Shown here piece by piece: positions 46,501-60,400 of a stretch of DNA of 64,000 bases. This stretch comes from Nymphaea colorata. Its lineage: Eukaryota; Streptophyta; Magnoliopsida; Nymphaeales; Nymphaeaceae. The stretch covers positions 31,779,934 to 31,843,933 of the forward strand of contig NC_045138.2 in assembly GCF_008831285.2 (NCBI RefSeq), written 5' to 3'. The notes under the pieces are model-generated. The model worked only from the letters and a program-made list of their open reading frames with translations, did no database searches and was not told the DNA's origin. Numbering within the stretch: position 1 is the first letter of the stretch; each line of letters begins with the position of its first letter. The position numbers were made by a program, and so were the translations under genes.

Positions 46501-49500
46501 AAGAAATTTGGCAGTTGGCTGCCAATACTGGATATCCGAAACCAAAGTGAAGAAATGGACAAAATTTGTATACTGATGGATAGATCAAGTATCTTTTGGA
46601 ATTTTCATTCTATAGGTGTCTTATGGCCCCAAAAATTGCCCCGAAACAAAATATCTTACGAAAACCAGGCCCATCATCCATGGTCAAGATTTTGTTTTTT
46701 CTTGTTATCTTTGGCCTTTGGACATGATTCATGTGTAAGATAAAGAAATATTTATAGTCAATGTGTGGCATGAAGGAGGGGAGCTGACCAATGAACTTCA
46801 GGTATAGTGATATATTCCAAAACTTGAGTGTCAAACCTGATAATAAATCCAGGACCTAAATCTTGTATAGAAGATTTATCAACCAATTATTTGGGGATCT
46901 GTGTACTTACAAGTGCCATGTATATGGCCATAATGGATGGAAGGTATCTGCTATGGGAGGAAGGTGAACAAAGTAAAATATGGAGCTCTTACTGCCAAAA
47001 CTTGTCCAAGGAGCTTAGAGTTCTGGATTAGAAAATATTTTGTGATAAATCTAATGGCTGAAGGGAAGAAACATGTATTTGGCAACGATTCAGCCACGTA
47101 GAGGCTTGACATAACTCTGAATGAACTGAAACCTTTGTTTTGTGTTAGAATATGTTGTTGTGGGAACCGGGTCCATATCTGGACCCGGTTCTATGGGGCG
47201 CGGGTACCGAGGCGGGCTCGGTACCCTAGGCGGCTTCTCCTCTCTCCCTCTATATATTGTCACTTATGTGTAAATGTTGAATTAAGTGGAATAACATTTT
47301 CTCTCTCCTAGGGTTGCGGTTGTGCACCTAGGTTAGAGCTTCTCCGTGGTTTTTCACCTCTCTTTGAGGTTTTCCACGTATATTGTGTGTTCCTTCTCTT
47401 TCTCTCCATCTTGGTGTGTGTTTCTACATGGTATCAGAGCCAACGCGTGAGAGATCGTTGGTGTGATAGTCGTGTTTCCGCCGTTTTTTTGTCGTTGCTG
47501 TTTCCTCCGGTTTTTTCTCTGCCGCTGCTGCGCCGTCGCTCTCTGCTGCGCCGCCGCCGTCCAGCACTGCCAGCTGCGCCGCCACCGTCCAGCGCTGCCA
47601 GCTGCGCCGCCATCGTCCGGCGCGGTTGTTCTCTGCTGCGTTGCCACTGTCCATCACTGCCGTCGCCCACTTCAGCGCTGCCGCCGTCCTGCGCCACCGC
47701 TGCCCATCGCCGTTGCCGTCCATCGTTCCCAGCGCCGCCCAGGAACGTCGCCGCCTGCCTTCCGTAGCCGCTGCCTCATTCCCGTCGCCTCTGCCTAGTC
47801 CTCGCCGCTGTGCCTCTTGTTGCTGTGTGCGTGGTTGTGATGGCAGACGCGATGGGGACTCAAAAAGATGCCGTTCTTGACGCGGGCAGCGCTTCCAAGA
47901 CTGAGAACGTGCCGATCCAGGTCACCTCCATCCGTCTGACCAAGGACAATTACCTATCTTGGTCTGCCGCTCTCGAGATTGGGATTACTAGCCGTGGGCG
48001 TCTCTCTTACATCACTGGCGACAAACCTGCGCCCATCAAATCTGATCCTCATTGGGCAACGTGGGCGTTGGAGGACAGCCAAGTGAAGGTATGGATTATC
48101 AGCTCTGTGTCCTCCGATATCCAGCCACTCATTCTGCGGAAGCCGACCTCTTTTGATATGTGGACTGTGCTTGCGAAGATGTATGGTCGCAAGAAGAGAC
48201 ATCTGCGCACCTATCAGATTAAACGCAGTATTTACTCCCTGACACAGGGTGATTTGTCTGTTGCTGCCTTCTATGCTGCCCTGAAGACCAAATGGGAGGA
48301 GCTAGATTATCATGTGACTGATGAGTGGAAGTGCGGTTCAGATCATTCCCTCTACTGGGAAAAGGAATGGATGGACCGTACGTTTTTGTTTCTGGGAGGC
48401 CTGCGAGATGAATTTGAGTCTATTCGTAGCCAGATTCTTAATGGTGATGAGATTCCGGGGATAGAGGAAGTATATGCCCGAGTTGAGTCTGAAGAACAAC
48501 GTCGCCAGGTGATGCATCTTGACACCGGTCATGGCCCTTCTGCCTTTGTCAGCCGTGCCTCTGGGACTGGGCAGCGTCCTGCCCGGCATTGCACTCATTG
48601 CAACAAGTTGGGGCATTCGGTGGATTTCTGTTGGGATATTCATCCCGAGAAGAGACTGGTCAGAGGTCGTCCTCCCTCTGGCAAGCGTAGCCCTTCTGTG
48701 TCTGATTCCAGTCAGAGCAATTCTTCTAGTGGTGCAAAGTCCAAGTTGTCCCCTGCTCAACTCAAGGAGCTACAGGCGTACATCAGCCGCCTATCTACTA
48801 CCCCTGAGGAGTCCTCCACGTCTGAAGGGGCTCAGCTAGCCCAAGCCCTCGTTGCCTCGACTGATCAAGGTAACCCTTCTCTTGGTGATTGGATTGTTGA
48901 TAGTGGAGCCACTCACCACATGACAGGGGACTCTAAACTCTTTCAAGAATATCAACTTTCCTCTGGCAAGCAACGCGTGTCTATGGCAGATGGGTCTTCT
49001 ATCTCTGTGGCTGGGAAAGGGAGCTTGTCCCTGTTGAACAAATACCGTCTCCACAATGCCTTGCATGTTCCAAATATTCCTGTGAACTTACTCTCTGTCA
49101 GCAGTATTACTAAAGAATTAAACTGTAATCTGATTTTCTCTGCTGATCACTGTTCCCTGCAGGACTTGGTGACGGGGAAGAAGATTGGGATTGGTTCGGT
49201 TACTGATGGGCTCTACAGATTGCCGGTGCAAGTTGCTTCAGCATTGATTTCTGCCACGAGTGGTCACTTGTCTGGTGTGAATGATAGATCTACTGTTCTG
49301 CGATGGCACGAGCGTCTTGGACATCTCCCATTTCAGTTAATAAAGAAGTTGTTTCCTCATTTGTTTGCTTCTGTCTCCATTGACTCATTCGCTTGTGAAG
49401 TGTGTCAATTGGCTAAACATGTCAGGGCTTCGTACCCTATCTCATTGAATAAAACCACTCATCCGTTTGCCTTAGTTCATTCCGATGTTTGGGGTCCTTC

Positions 49501-52500
49501 TGGAGTACCCACGTGTGGTGGTTGTCACTATTTTTTGACGCTTATTGATGATTACTCTAGATGTACGTTCGTGTACTTATTGCGAGACCGTAGTCAGGTT
49601 CCAGCAGTTGTGAAAAACTTTGTTGCCTTTGTTGAGACTCAATTCCATACAACTGTTCAAGCTTTCCGTACGGATAATGCTAGGGAATATGTCTCTCAAT
49701 CCCCTGATGATTTCTTGAAAGGCAAGGGTATTGTTCATGAAACCTCTTGTAGTTATACCTCTCCTCAAAATGGTATACCTGAACGTAAAAATCGTCATCT
49801 TTTGAATGTTACCCGGGCCATTATGTTCCAACGCCATGTCCCGAAGCGGTATTGGGGTGATGCACTTCTCACTAGTGCACACCTCATTAACCGTATGCCT
49901 ACTAGGGTGTTGGATGGTCAGTCTCCTTATTCTACCCTGTGGCCCACTCAGAATCCGTGGCCTCTTACTCCTCGTGTCTTTGGGTGCAGTTGTTTTGTGC
50001 ATAATCATAGCCCTACTCTCAAAAAACTTGATCCCCGGTCTATTAAAGGAGTTTTCTTGGGGTACTCTTCCACTCAGAAGGGGTACAAATGTGTGGATCC
50101 CACTACTTCCAAAGTGTATGTTTCGAGGGATGTCACATTTCATGAACATGAGTCGTATTTTCCGGTGAATCCTCTTCAGGGGGAGTGTCTTGGGAACAAA
50201 GGGGAAGAGTATTCCTCTAATCAGCTGATTCAGTTTATGGAGTTTTTGGACTACAAGGTTAGTCCCAGTGTGATTGACACGGTCACGGTCAGTAATGAGA
50301 AGGGCAGTTATATGGAAGGGGTCACGATGGATGCTCAGCCCACTGTTGCCAGGGATCACTTGTTTGGCCAGGTTTATGTCAGAAAGGAGAAAGCTACAGT
50401 GGAAGATGTTGGTGATGAGGATAGAACCAATCCCAATCCTGTGATCTCCCTGGATGACCCAAGTCCATCGAATGGAGAGCTCCCCATTGCTTTGCGCAAA
50501 GGCACCAGGTCATGTACTTCTCACCCTATTTAGAGATTTGTTTCTTATGCTAAGCTCAGTACAAATTACAAATGTTTTATCACGACCTTATCCAAAGTTG
50601 TTATTCCCAGGTCGGTGGATGATGCTAAGGATGATCCCAAGTGGTTACATGCTATGACGGAGGAGATAGGTGCGTTAGCTAAGAACAAAACATGGGAAGT
50701 GGTTGATATCCCTAAAGGGACACACTTAGTTGGCTCTAAGTGGGTGTACAACGTGAAGTATAAACCTGATGGCACTGTAGATCGATATAAAGCTCGTCTG
50801 GTTGCAAAGGGGTTCAGCCAGAAGTATGGGATTGACTATCTTGAGACCTTTGCCCCTGTTGCAAAGTTGAAGACCGTGAGGGTTATTCTTGCTCTTGCTG
50901 TGCACAGGAAGTGGCGCATGGACCACCTTGATGTTAAAAATGCATTCTTGAACGGCCATCTGGAGGAAGAAGTCTATATGAGCATGCCTCCCGGGTATGT
51001 TCAAGAGGGAAAATGTTGTCACCTCAAGAAAGCTTTGTATGGCTTGAAGCAGTCGCCTAGAGCTTGGTTTGAGAGACTAAGGATCGTTATGAAGTCTACT
51101 GGGTACAAGCAAGGAAATGGAGATCATACCCTATTCATAAAGCAGAGAGATGGTCTGGTGAGTCTTCTCCTGGTCTACGTTGATGATATGATTGTCACTG
51201 GCAGTGACGAGGAAGAAAACAGGAAGATGAAGGAGAGATTAGCTAAAGAATTCGACCTCAAGGATCTGGGTAAACTGAGATACTTTCTGGGGATAGAGAT
51301 TGCTCGATCAGAGACAGGGCTGGTTATGAATCAAAGGAAGTACACTCTTGACTTACTAAAGGAGACAGGTAAACTTGGTTGTAGGCCCTATCTTACTCCT
51401 ATGGAATCGGGGACTAAGATAAGTATCAAGACAGGCACTATTCTGGATGAGGAAGGAAAAGGGCGATATCAGAGGCTAGTAGGTAAGCTTATCTATCTTA
51501 CTCTAACTCGCCCTGATATCACGTATGCGGTAAATGTGCTAAGTCAATTTATGCATGCTCCCACGGATTGTCACTGGAAGAGTGCAGAAAGAGTGTTGGG
51601 ATATCTAAAGAATGACCCAGGAAAAGGACTGCTGTATACTCGACAAGACAAACTTACTATTGAGGGCTACTCAGATGCAGATTGGGCAGGTTGCACTGAC
51701 ACAAGGAGGTCCACTACAGGGTATTGTATCTTTCTTGGAGGTAACCTAGTTGTTTGGAGAAGCAAGAGGCAAGAAGTGTGTTCGAGGTCTAGTGCTGAGG
51801 CTGAGTATAGGGCTGTTGCAATGGGAGTTACAGAGATGCTGTGGCTGAAGATCCTTTTGACTGATATTGGTGTGGAACTGGAAGATAAAATGAAGATGTA
51901 CTGTGACAACAAGTCTGCGATTAATCTTGCCAATAATCCAGTTCTACATGACAGGACCAAACATGTGGAGATTGACCGTCACTTTATCCGGGAACGCATT
52001 GACTCAAAGGAGCTGATTCTGCCATATATGAAGTCTGAAGATCAAGTTGCAGACGTCCTAACTAAAGGGCTTTGTACTTCTTCATTCGAAAAGAATGTTA
52101 GCAAGCTTGGCATGTTTGACATGTATGCCAAGCTTGAGGGGGAGTGTTAGAATATGTTGTTGTGGGAACCGGGTCCATATCTGGACCCGGTTTTATGGGG
52201 CGCGGGGACCGAGGCGGGCTCGGTACCCTAGGCGGCTTCTCCTCTCTCCCTCTATATATTGTCACTTATGTGTAAATGTTGAATTAAGTGGAATAACATT
52301 TTCTCTCTCCTAGGGTTGCGGTTGTGCACCTAGGTTAGAGCTTCTCCGTGGTTTTTCACCTCTCTTTGAGGTTTTCCACGTATATTGTGTGTTCCTTCTC
52401 TTTCTCTCCATCTTGGTGTGTGTTTCTACATTTTGCAATCTTGAAATAGAGAAAACTAGTGAAAGGTAACATGAAAGTGGAGCTTTTAGAACCAGAATCA

Positions 52501-52649
52501 CTGAAGGTACTTACCTACTGTAGTAAACTAAGCAACACAAACTCTTCAAAAAAGATGCCAGACATGAGTTGTGTCATTTTGGATGTGGCTCAGGTGCAAA
52601 AACAGAGAATTTGCTGTCTTTTGACTCTTTTCTGCTCACTAATTGATAA

Positions 52650-52714
<65 letters not shown>

Positions 52715-53222
52715 GACTGAACCCTTGACTCCATATTTATATGGACATTAGGGGACATCAAACCAGAGCAGTCAGATCTGATCACATGACTCAAACTGAT
52801 TTTCCTTTTTCTCCCTATCTCTCTCCCCTCTCTTCCTTCCTGACCACTGGCGGCCCTCCCCCATCACCCTCCACCCATGGTCGGGTGGAGACTTCCTGTT
52901 CCTCCATCCATCTTTACCCTATAGTTGGCAAACTCAGGAATCGGATTCAGATCGGCAGTCAACCGGGTCAGCGGGTCAATGGGTTGACTCGGTGACTCGG
53001 TTGGATCAAGTACCAAGAATCGGACTATCGACATGCAACCAAGTTACCAGACTGTCGCTTCCTCTTTCTTTCTAATTTTCTCCAAATGATCTAAATAACT
53101 ACTCAATGCTAGAAACTTGGTGAAATCATTGAAATGCAAAAGAAAAATATGGTATCCTCTCTCTGGTGGCCCCCCAACAGATTGAGGTTCACCAATGGCC
53201 CGACCGACTCCCTTTCGGGTGT

Positions 53223-53260
<38 letters not shown>

Positions 53261-54320
53261 AAGGATGAGGTTGGTTTTGTTACAATTTAAGGATAAACTC
53301 TAATGTAAATATGCATATATATTTTTATATGTACTATCATATATCTTAAACTTCTAGTAGTTTGATGTATGATTTGTATATATATGTATGTATGCATAGG
53401 CCTTTTTGTATTTATTTTCTTTTATTTTTCATGTATTTTTCTGTATATTTTTTATTTCTTTTTATTAGCAAAGGGAACTAGCTGCTGCCTGCTCCCAACA
53501 GCTAGAAATATAGCAGTTAGAGCTGCCCAACAGCTAGAAATCTAGCAGTTAGAGCTGCCCAACAGCTAGAAATTTAGCAGTTAGAGCTGCCCAACAGCTA
53601 GCTCCTTTTTTTCTCCTTCTTCCTTTATTTCTTCTATAAATAAGGGACTTGGGTTCCTTGCTTAAGATGGCCTTTAAGGCCTGATTTTGTGTATTATTTG
53701 AGATTGAATACAAGTTTTTCACCTCCAGTTTCAGGTTTCTTCTTGTGTGACTTAGTGGAACAGTTGGTATCTTCAAGAGTGTGACTCTTGGAAGTGTTTC
53801 TATCATCAAATTCAGGCCTGCAAAAACCAGATCAAAATTAGTTTTTGTTGGTAATTTGGTTCTGCATTGTACCCATATTGTGTGTAACTCGACTGATTCC
53901 CAACCCAGTAAGCCGATTCTCACTTAGTTAGCCAAGTCTTGGTGTGTACTACTTGGATTCTAATCCGCGACCCAATAACTGAACGATCCCGATTTGACTC
54001 GAGTGCTTCCCGAGTCGGATCGCCGGGTTTGCCAACTATGCTCCACCCACGGTTGGGTGGAGGGTGTCATGGGAGCCCCGATGATCCCCGAAGCCTCCAG
54101 CGATGGGAGGGGGAACGGGGGAGCACCGATGGGCTCCCCCCACTACCGTCCTTGGCGGGCTCACTGGGGCTTCGCCGAGCCAGCGACAGGACGGGGGGTA
54201 ATCACCAGACCTCCCCCTTCCTTCTAAGGGAGCTCTGACAACCACCGGAGGGAGGTGAATAGGATTTAAAATAAAAATAAGAAAAAAAGAAGTTCATCTT
54301 TGTCCAGATGGACGACCCTT

Positions 54321-54402
<82 letters not shown>

Positions 54403-57400
54403 ACCCACACTCTGCACCTGCGTAACCAGCTAAGTTACATTGGTACTTCAGTAAGGTTCACATGCCCGTGTTGCCGTAACCATACCCAAACTGGGTATGT
54501 GAACACACTTGGGTACTTTTTAAATCGGACTGATCCAAACTGCTTAATTTATTCGATTAATTTCTTTCCAACACAGTTTTCATTTTGTTCTTAGAGTTAT
54601 TGTTCATTAACATGGAAAGGACTGCTGTGGGGATGGAGCTAGATCCAAAACAAAGCTGAGTGGAAAGTTGGAAATGGAGAATGGATCAGGTTTTGGATTG
54701 ACCGATGGCTAGGGCAAGTCCTCATCAATAGGGTTGATGGGAATGGGTATGTGATGCTTTATAGTGACGTTAAAATCAGTATTGACGAGAAAACTTGTGT
54801 GAACCAGGAAAGTCTGTCCCTTGCTATTGCTACACATCTTGGAGTGTCCATTGCTAACATTAGGTTACGGGATGCTGAGGATACTTTGGTTTGGAGTGAT
54901 TATGGTAAGGAGAGCTTCAAGGCAGGAGAGATTATCAAGAAGTGTAGAGTCCAAGGTACTAGAGACTGGTGGATGTTAACGTATACGTGTGTTCAGGTCC
55001 GGGTCTGGATCCTGTATGACCTGTTGTGTTGATGTATATTCCTTTTAAGTAACGTGTAACCCCTTTTTTTCATTTTGAATGAGAAATTAAGTGTGAGAGA
55101 GATACCGGCAGCTAGTGGGCACTGGAACTCCCACGTTCGTGATTTTTCTCCCTTCGAGTTCGAGGGTTTTCCACGTTACATTGATCTTCGATTTCTACTG
55201 CACTCTCGATCCTATTTTTATACATGGTATCAGAGCCGACCGGCACGGTTATGAGTTTTCTTTTTCGTGTTGGACTGAGACTCTGCCTTCTCCGGTGCCT
55301 GGCATCGTGCAGCAACCTTCATCGTCTTCCTCTGCCATCTGTGCCTTCTCTGGTGGTTGTGGCATTCCCTTGAAGCTTTGCCGGTGGTCTTCGCTGCACA
55401 TCTGCCAGTGTTGTCGCAATCTGCCTGAACGTGCAGGTGACTAGAGCCATCGCCCGACTCTTTGCAGCGTCGCCTGACTCCCTATTGTCATGGCTCGACT
55501 CAGGACTATCACTGCTCTCCTATAGCTCAATTTCCCTGTTGCCCAGGCTCGATTCAGGACTATCGCTCGACTATCTGTAGCTCGACTCAACCTCCTCCAT
55601 TGCCTGTCGCCGTCAGTTTTTTCTGTCGCTATGGAATGTTGCTGGACTGGACCGTGCCTGAGCTTCTGCCGTCAACAGTGCTCACTGTCGCCAGCGTCAC
55701 ACGACTTTTCTTGTTGGTTGTTCGACTGAGTTACACTGCTTCTTGCTTCTTTCTGTTACACGGCGTCCACCCTCGACCAAGCCAATGCCAGTTTATGAGT
55801 GCTTGAGGACACCGATTCTTTTGTGGTATCGCCTCCCAGTCCTCTCACTGGTATTTTTTCTTTGTCGCAGTTGTTGTTCTGTTGCTGTGTTGCTGCTTGT
55901 CATAGGTGTTTTTTTCTCTACAAATCTTGATTGTTGGGTTACTGTATTTGGATGGCAGAATCAACCTCCTCTACTGTTAGTACTGTCCAGGCAGATATTG
56001 AGGCCTCTAAAACCGAAAATATCCCTGTTCAAGCCACCACTATTCGTCTCACCAAGAATAATTACCTTCAATGGTATGCGGCCATCACTATGGGGATTGC
56101 TGGTCGAGGGCGAATTGCTTATGTAAATGGAAAGAAGACTGAACCACTTGAGACTAACGCAATGTGGGATACGTGGTTTATTGAGGACAACCAAGTCAAA
56201 ACTTGGATTGTCAACTCTGTGTCTTCTGATATTCAACCCCTCATTCTTCGTAACAGGATTGCCAGAGATATGTGGGTCATCTTAGAACAGATGTATGGCC
56301 AGAAGAAGAAAAATGTTCGAGTGTACCAGTTGATGAAGGATGTTTATGCCCTACGGCAAGAAAAACTTTTTGTGGCTGACTTCTATGCGGCATTGAAATC
56401 AAAATGGGAGGAGCTTGACTACTACTCTGATGATACTTGGAATTGTCCCCAAGACCAGCTGCATCATTGGACCAAGGAAATGGAAGAACATGTTCTTTTT
56501 GTTCTTGGCAGGGCTAAAGGATGACTTCGAGGGTATAAGGAGTCAAATTCTTAATTCAGAAGAAACATTTAGCATTGAAGATGTTTATTCTCATATTGAA
56601 GCTGAAGAGCAACGATGCCTTTTTATAACAGGGAAAGGGGAGGCTTATACCTCGTGTAGTGAAAGGTCTGCTCTTGTTAGCCGAGCTCCTATTGCGGCCA
56701 CCCGACCCTCTCGAAAATGCACTCACTGCAAGAAAACTGGTCATACCATGGAATTTTGTTGGGATTTGTATCATGAAAAGAAGAATAGTCGTGGAAGGTC
56801 TTCTAGTTGGAAGAAGCCCATGTCTGATCTCACTAATCCTAATGGGGGAAAAACATTTATCTCTGCTGATCAGATTCGTGAGCTTCGTGCATACTTAAGC
56901 CAAATTGAAACTAGTCAAGCTGAGGCATCAGATGATGTGAGAGTTAATCGCGCCCTTGCTATCTCTGGAGAAAAAGGTAATTATTGTATGAGAGAATGAA
57001 TTGTTGATAGTGGTGCCACCCACCACATGACTGGCAATCCCAAGTTTTTTCATGAGTATCAGCTTTCATCTGGAAAGGAACAGGTTTCACTTGTTGATGG
57101 TTCTCTCTTAAGCCGGGAAAGGGAGTCTCTCAATTTAAAACAAGTTCTTAGTTCACAATGTTTTGCATGTTCCTCATCTGCCCTTGAATCTTTTGTCTGT
57201 CAGTAAGATTACAAAAGACTTGAATTGCGAACTTATTTTTTCTGCGAACCGTTGCGTTTTGCAGGACTTGGTGACAGGGAAGAAGATTGAGATTGGTTTG
57301 GTTTCTGAGGGGCTATATCGGTTACCCATACATGTTGCCACAACTCTCATGACGGCGGTTAACAAAACAAAGAAAAGTAAAGATGACTCCCTTCAGTTGG

Positions 57401-60400
57401 TTTTACGCTGGCATGAGCGCCTTGGGCATCTTCCTTTTGGGATTCTTGGACAGTTGTTCCCTGACTTATGTTTTAGTTTAGATATGACTATAGTGTCTTG
57501 TGATGTATGTCATTTGGCTAGACATGTAAGGGCTTCATACCCTGTTTCTACCAATCATTCTAATGAAGTTTTTGCCTTGATCCATTCTAATGTGTGGGGA
57601 CCTTCGGGAATTCCTTCTTGTCATGGTTTTCAATACTTTATAACTTTTATAGATGATTGTTCTTGCAACACCTTTGTATACTTACTAAAAGACAGTAGTG
57701 AAGTGGCTAATGTCATAGAGACTTTCATCCTCCTCGTGGAAACTCAATTTGGAACCTCTGTTAAGACTTTTCGGTCTGATAATGCTCGTGAATATATGCA
57801 TCATTCTGTTGATAGCTTTTTTCAAAAGAGGGGGATTGTTCATGAGACATCCTGTAGTTATACCCCACCTCAAAATGGGGTCGTTGAACGAAAGAATCGC
57901 CAATTATTGAATGTGCTCGAGCTTTTCTTTTTCAATGTCATGTCCCAAAGAAGTATTAGGGGGATGTTGTACTAACCAGTGCGTATCTAATTAACCATAT
58001 GCCTAGTCGTGTGTTGAAAGGGCAAACGCTTCTTTCTATGTTACCAAGGAGTCGTCATCATTTCTCTCTTCCACCTAGAGTTTTTGGTTGTGTCTGTTTT
58101 ATTCACAATCATAGTCCTAATATTAAAAAACTTGATCGAAGGTCGATTAAAGGTGTGTTTCTAGGTTATTCTCCCACTCAAAAAGGATATAAGTGTCTAG
58201 ACCCTTCTACTGGTGTGTCTATGTCACCAAAGATGTCACCTTCCTAAAACACACTTCTTATTTTGGTGAGAATTCTTTTCAGGGGGAGAGGTCTACAACA
58301 AAGGAAGAGTATTCTCCAAATCAAGAGATTCAGTTTATAAACTTTTGGAGTACAAAAGGAAAGAGATTCAGGTTACCGACCTTCTTGAGCATAATAAGGA
58401 TGATGGTTGCTCAACTGGAAATGAGGAGGAACATAACCGCTTGTTTGGGTAGGTTTACTTTAGGCGAAGATTGCCTGCAGCAGAACCCACTGGTGAGGAG
58501 ACTGGTGACGAAAGTCCTACTCCCAATCCTAATGCTACTCCTTCCTTGGATGACCCAAGTTGTGTTCAGGACACGTCGGTTGAAGGTACTCAGACAGAGA
58601 CTGAAAATGAAGAGTTACCCATTGCTCTTAGAAAGGGCATCAGGTCATGTACTCAACACCCTATTGGTAATTTCATATCTTACTCTAAACTGAGCAAAAA
58701 CTACAAAAGTTTTATATCGTCCCTTTCTATAGCTGTGATTCCTAGGACTATTACTGAGGCTCAGAACAATTCCAAGTGGGCTCATACGATGCAAGAAGAG
58801 ATGGAAACAATGAACAAAAACAGAACGTGGGAGGTGGTAAATATCCCTAAAGCGACTCATCTTGCTAGGTCCAAGTGGGTTTACACCATTAAATATAAGC
58901 TAGACAGGAGTGTAGACAGATATAAAGCTCGCCTAATGGCCAAGGGGTTCAATCAGAAATATGGAATTGATTACCTGGAAACATTTGCACCTGTTGCAAA
59001 GATGAAGACAGTCAGATTTATTATCTCCTTAGCTGTGATAAATGAGTGGAAGATGTGCCAAATTGATGTTAAAAATGCATTTCTAAATGGAGACCTCGAA
59101 GAGGAAATCTATATGTGCATGCCTCCTAGATATGAGGAACCTGGAAAATGTTGCAGGTTGAAGAAAGCTTTGCATGGGCTCAAGCAATTCCCCTGGGCGT
59201 GGTTTGAACAACTTAGACTTGTAATGAGACAACATGAATATCATCAAGGGAATGGAGATCACACTCTCTTTGTAAAGAGAAAGGAGCACAAGGTAATTCT
59301 TTTGTTGGTATATGTTGATGATATGATTGTCACAGGTAATGATGAAGATGAAATAACAAAGTTAAAGGAACTGTTGGACCTTGAGTTCGACCTTAAGGAC
59401 CTTGGCAAGTTGAAATATTTTCTTGGCATTGAAATTGCTAGGTCCAACACAAGTCTTGTGTTAAATCAAAGAAAGTATACTATAGATTTATTAAAGGAGA
59501 CTGGGAAACTTGAGTGTAGACATGCTTCTACTCCTATGGATGCTGGAAATAAACTTAGCCTCTGAGATGGGGAGCTCCTTTGTGAAGAAGCAAAAGGAAG
59601 ATAACAACATCTTGTTGGGAAATTGATTTATCTTACTCTTACTAGACCAAATATTACTTTTGCTGTGAATGTGATGAGTCAGTTTATACATGCACCCACA
59701 AACGTTTACTTAAAGGCTGTCGACAGGATTTTATGTTATTTGAAGAGGAGTCCTCGCAAGGGCCTCTTGTACAGCAAGCAAGGCTCAAGGCTCTCTTGAG
59801 ATTGAATGATATTCTGATGCTGACTGGGCAGGATGTATGGACATCAAGAGATCCACTTCATGTTACTGTATTTACTTAGGAGGAAATCTCGTAGCGTGGA
59901 GAAGTCAAGAACAGTATGTTTGCTCCCGCTTTAGTGTTGAGGCTGAATATAGGGCTGTGGCCATGGGAGTCTCAGAGTTGTTGTGGTTGAAAGTGCTTTT
60001 GGCTGACATAAGAGTCAAAACTGAGGATCCAATGAGGATGTATTGTGATAACAAGTAATCAACTTGGCCAACAATCCTGTGCTACATGATAGAACAAAGC
60101 ATGTGGAAATTGATCATCATTTCATTCGAGAGAGAATTGATGCGAAGGAGCTTGTCCTACCCTACATGAAGACTAAAGACCAAACAACTGATGTATTGAC
60201 CAAGGCCTTGCCATCTATTTCATTTGACATGAATGTATCCAAGTTGGACATGTTCGATCTTTATGCCCAACTTGAGGGGGAGTGTTAACATATATGTGTG
60301 TTCGGGTCCGGGTCTGGATCCTGTCCGACCCGTTGTATTCCTTTTAAGTATTGTGTAACCCCTTTTTTTCATTTTGAATGAGAAATTAAGTGTGTGAGAG

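Larger units (their letters stand above)
47143..52430 (+). mobile_element. Young, nearly intact Copia retrotransposon
   Basis: The 5,288-bp element is flanked by the duplication TTTTG (47,138-47,142 and 52,431-52,435). The LTRs are 286 bp each and differ at only two positions by eye. The primer site TGGTATCAGAGC is at 47,429-47,440, and a purine tract (CTTGAGGGGGAG) precedes the 3' LTR. It encodes one 1,436-residue polyprotein frame broken by a single TAG. It is antisense to the FYVE26-like gene. Confidence 0.97.
52920..54050. mobile_element. Interrupted hAT-type MITE (CATAGTTGGCAAA family)
   Basis: The left end TATAGTTGGCAAACTC and right end GGGTTTGCCAACTATG match the ends of the intact copy at 21,316-21,591. 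Flanking octamers CTTTACCC and CTCCACCC agree at six of eight positions. About 850 bp of unrelated sequence (roughly 53,050-53,930) splits the copy, including a GA run and an LTR-like segment. Confidence 0.7.

Noticed and set aside
47387-47880. Several overlapping frames rich in Pro, Arg and Ala on both strands
   Set aside because: They arise from the GC-rich, stop-poor Copia leader with 28-bp repeats and lack conserved motifs.
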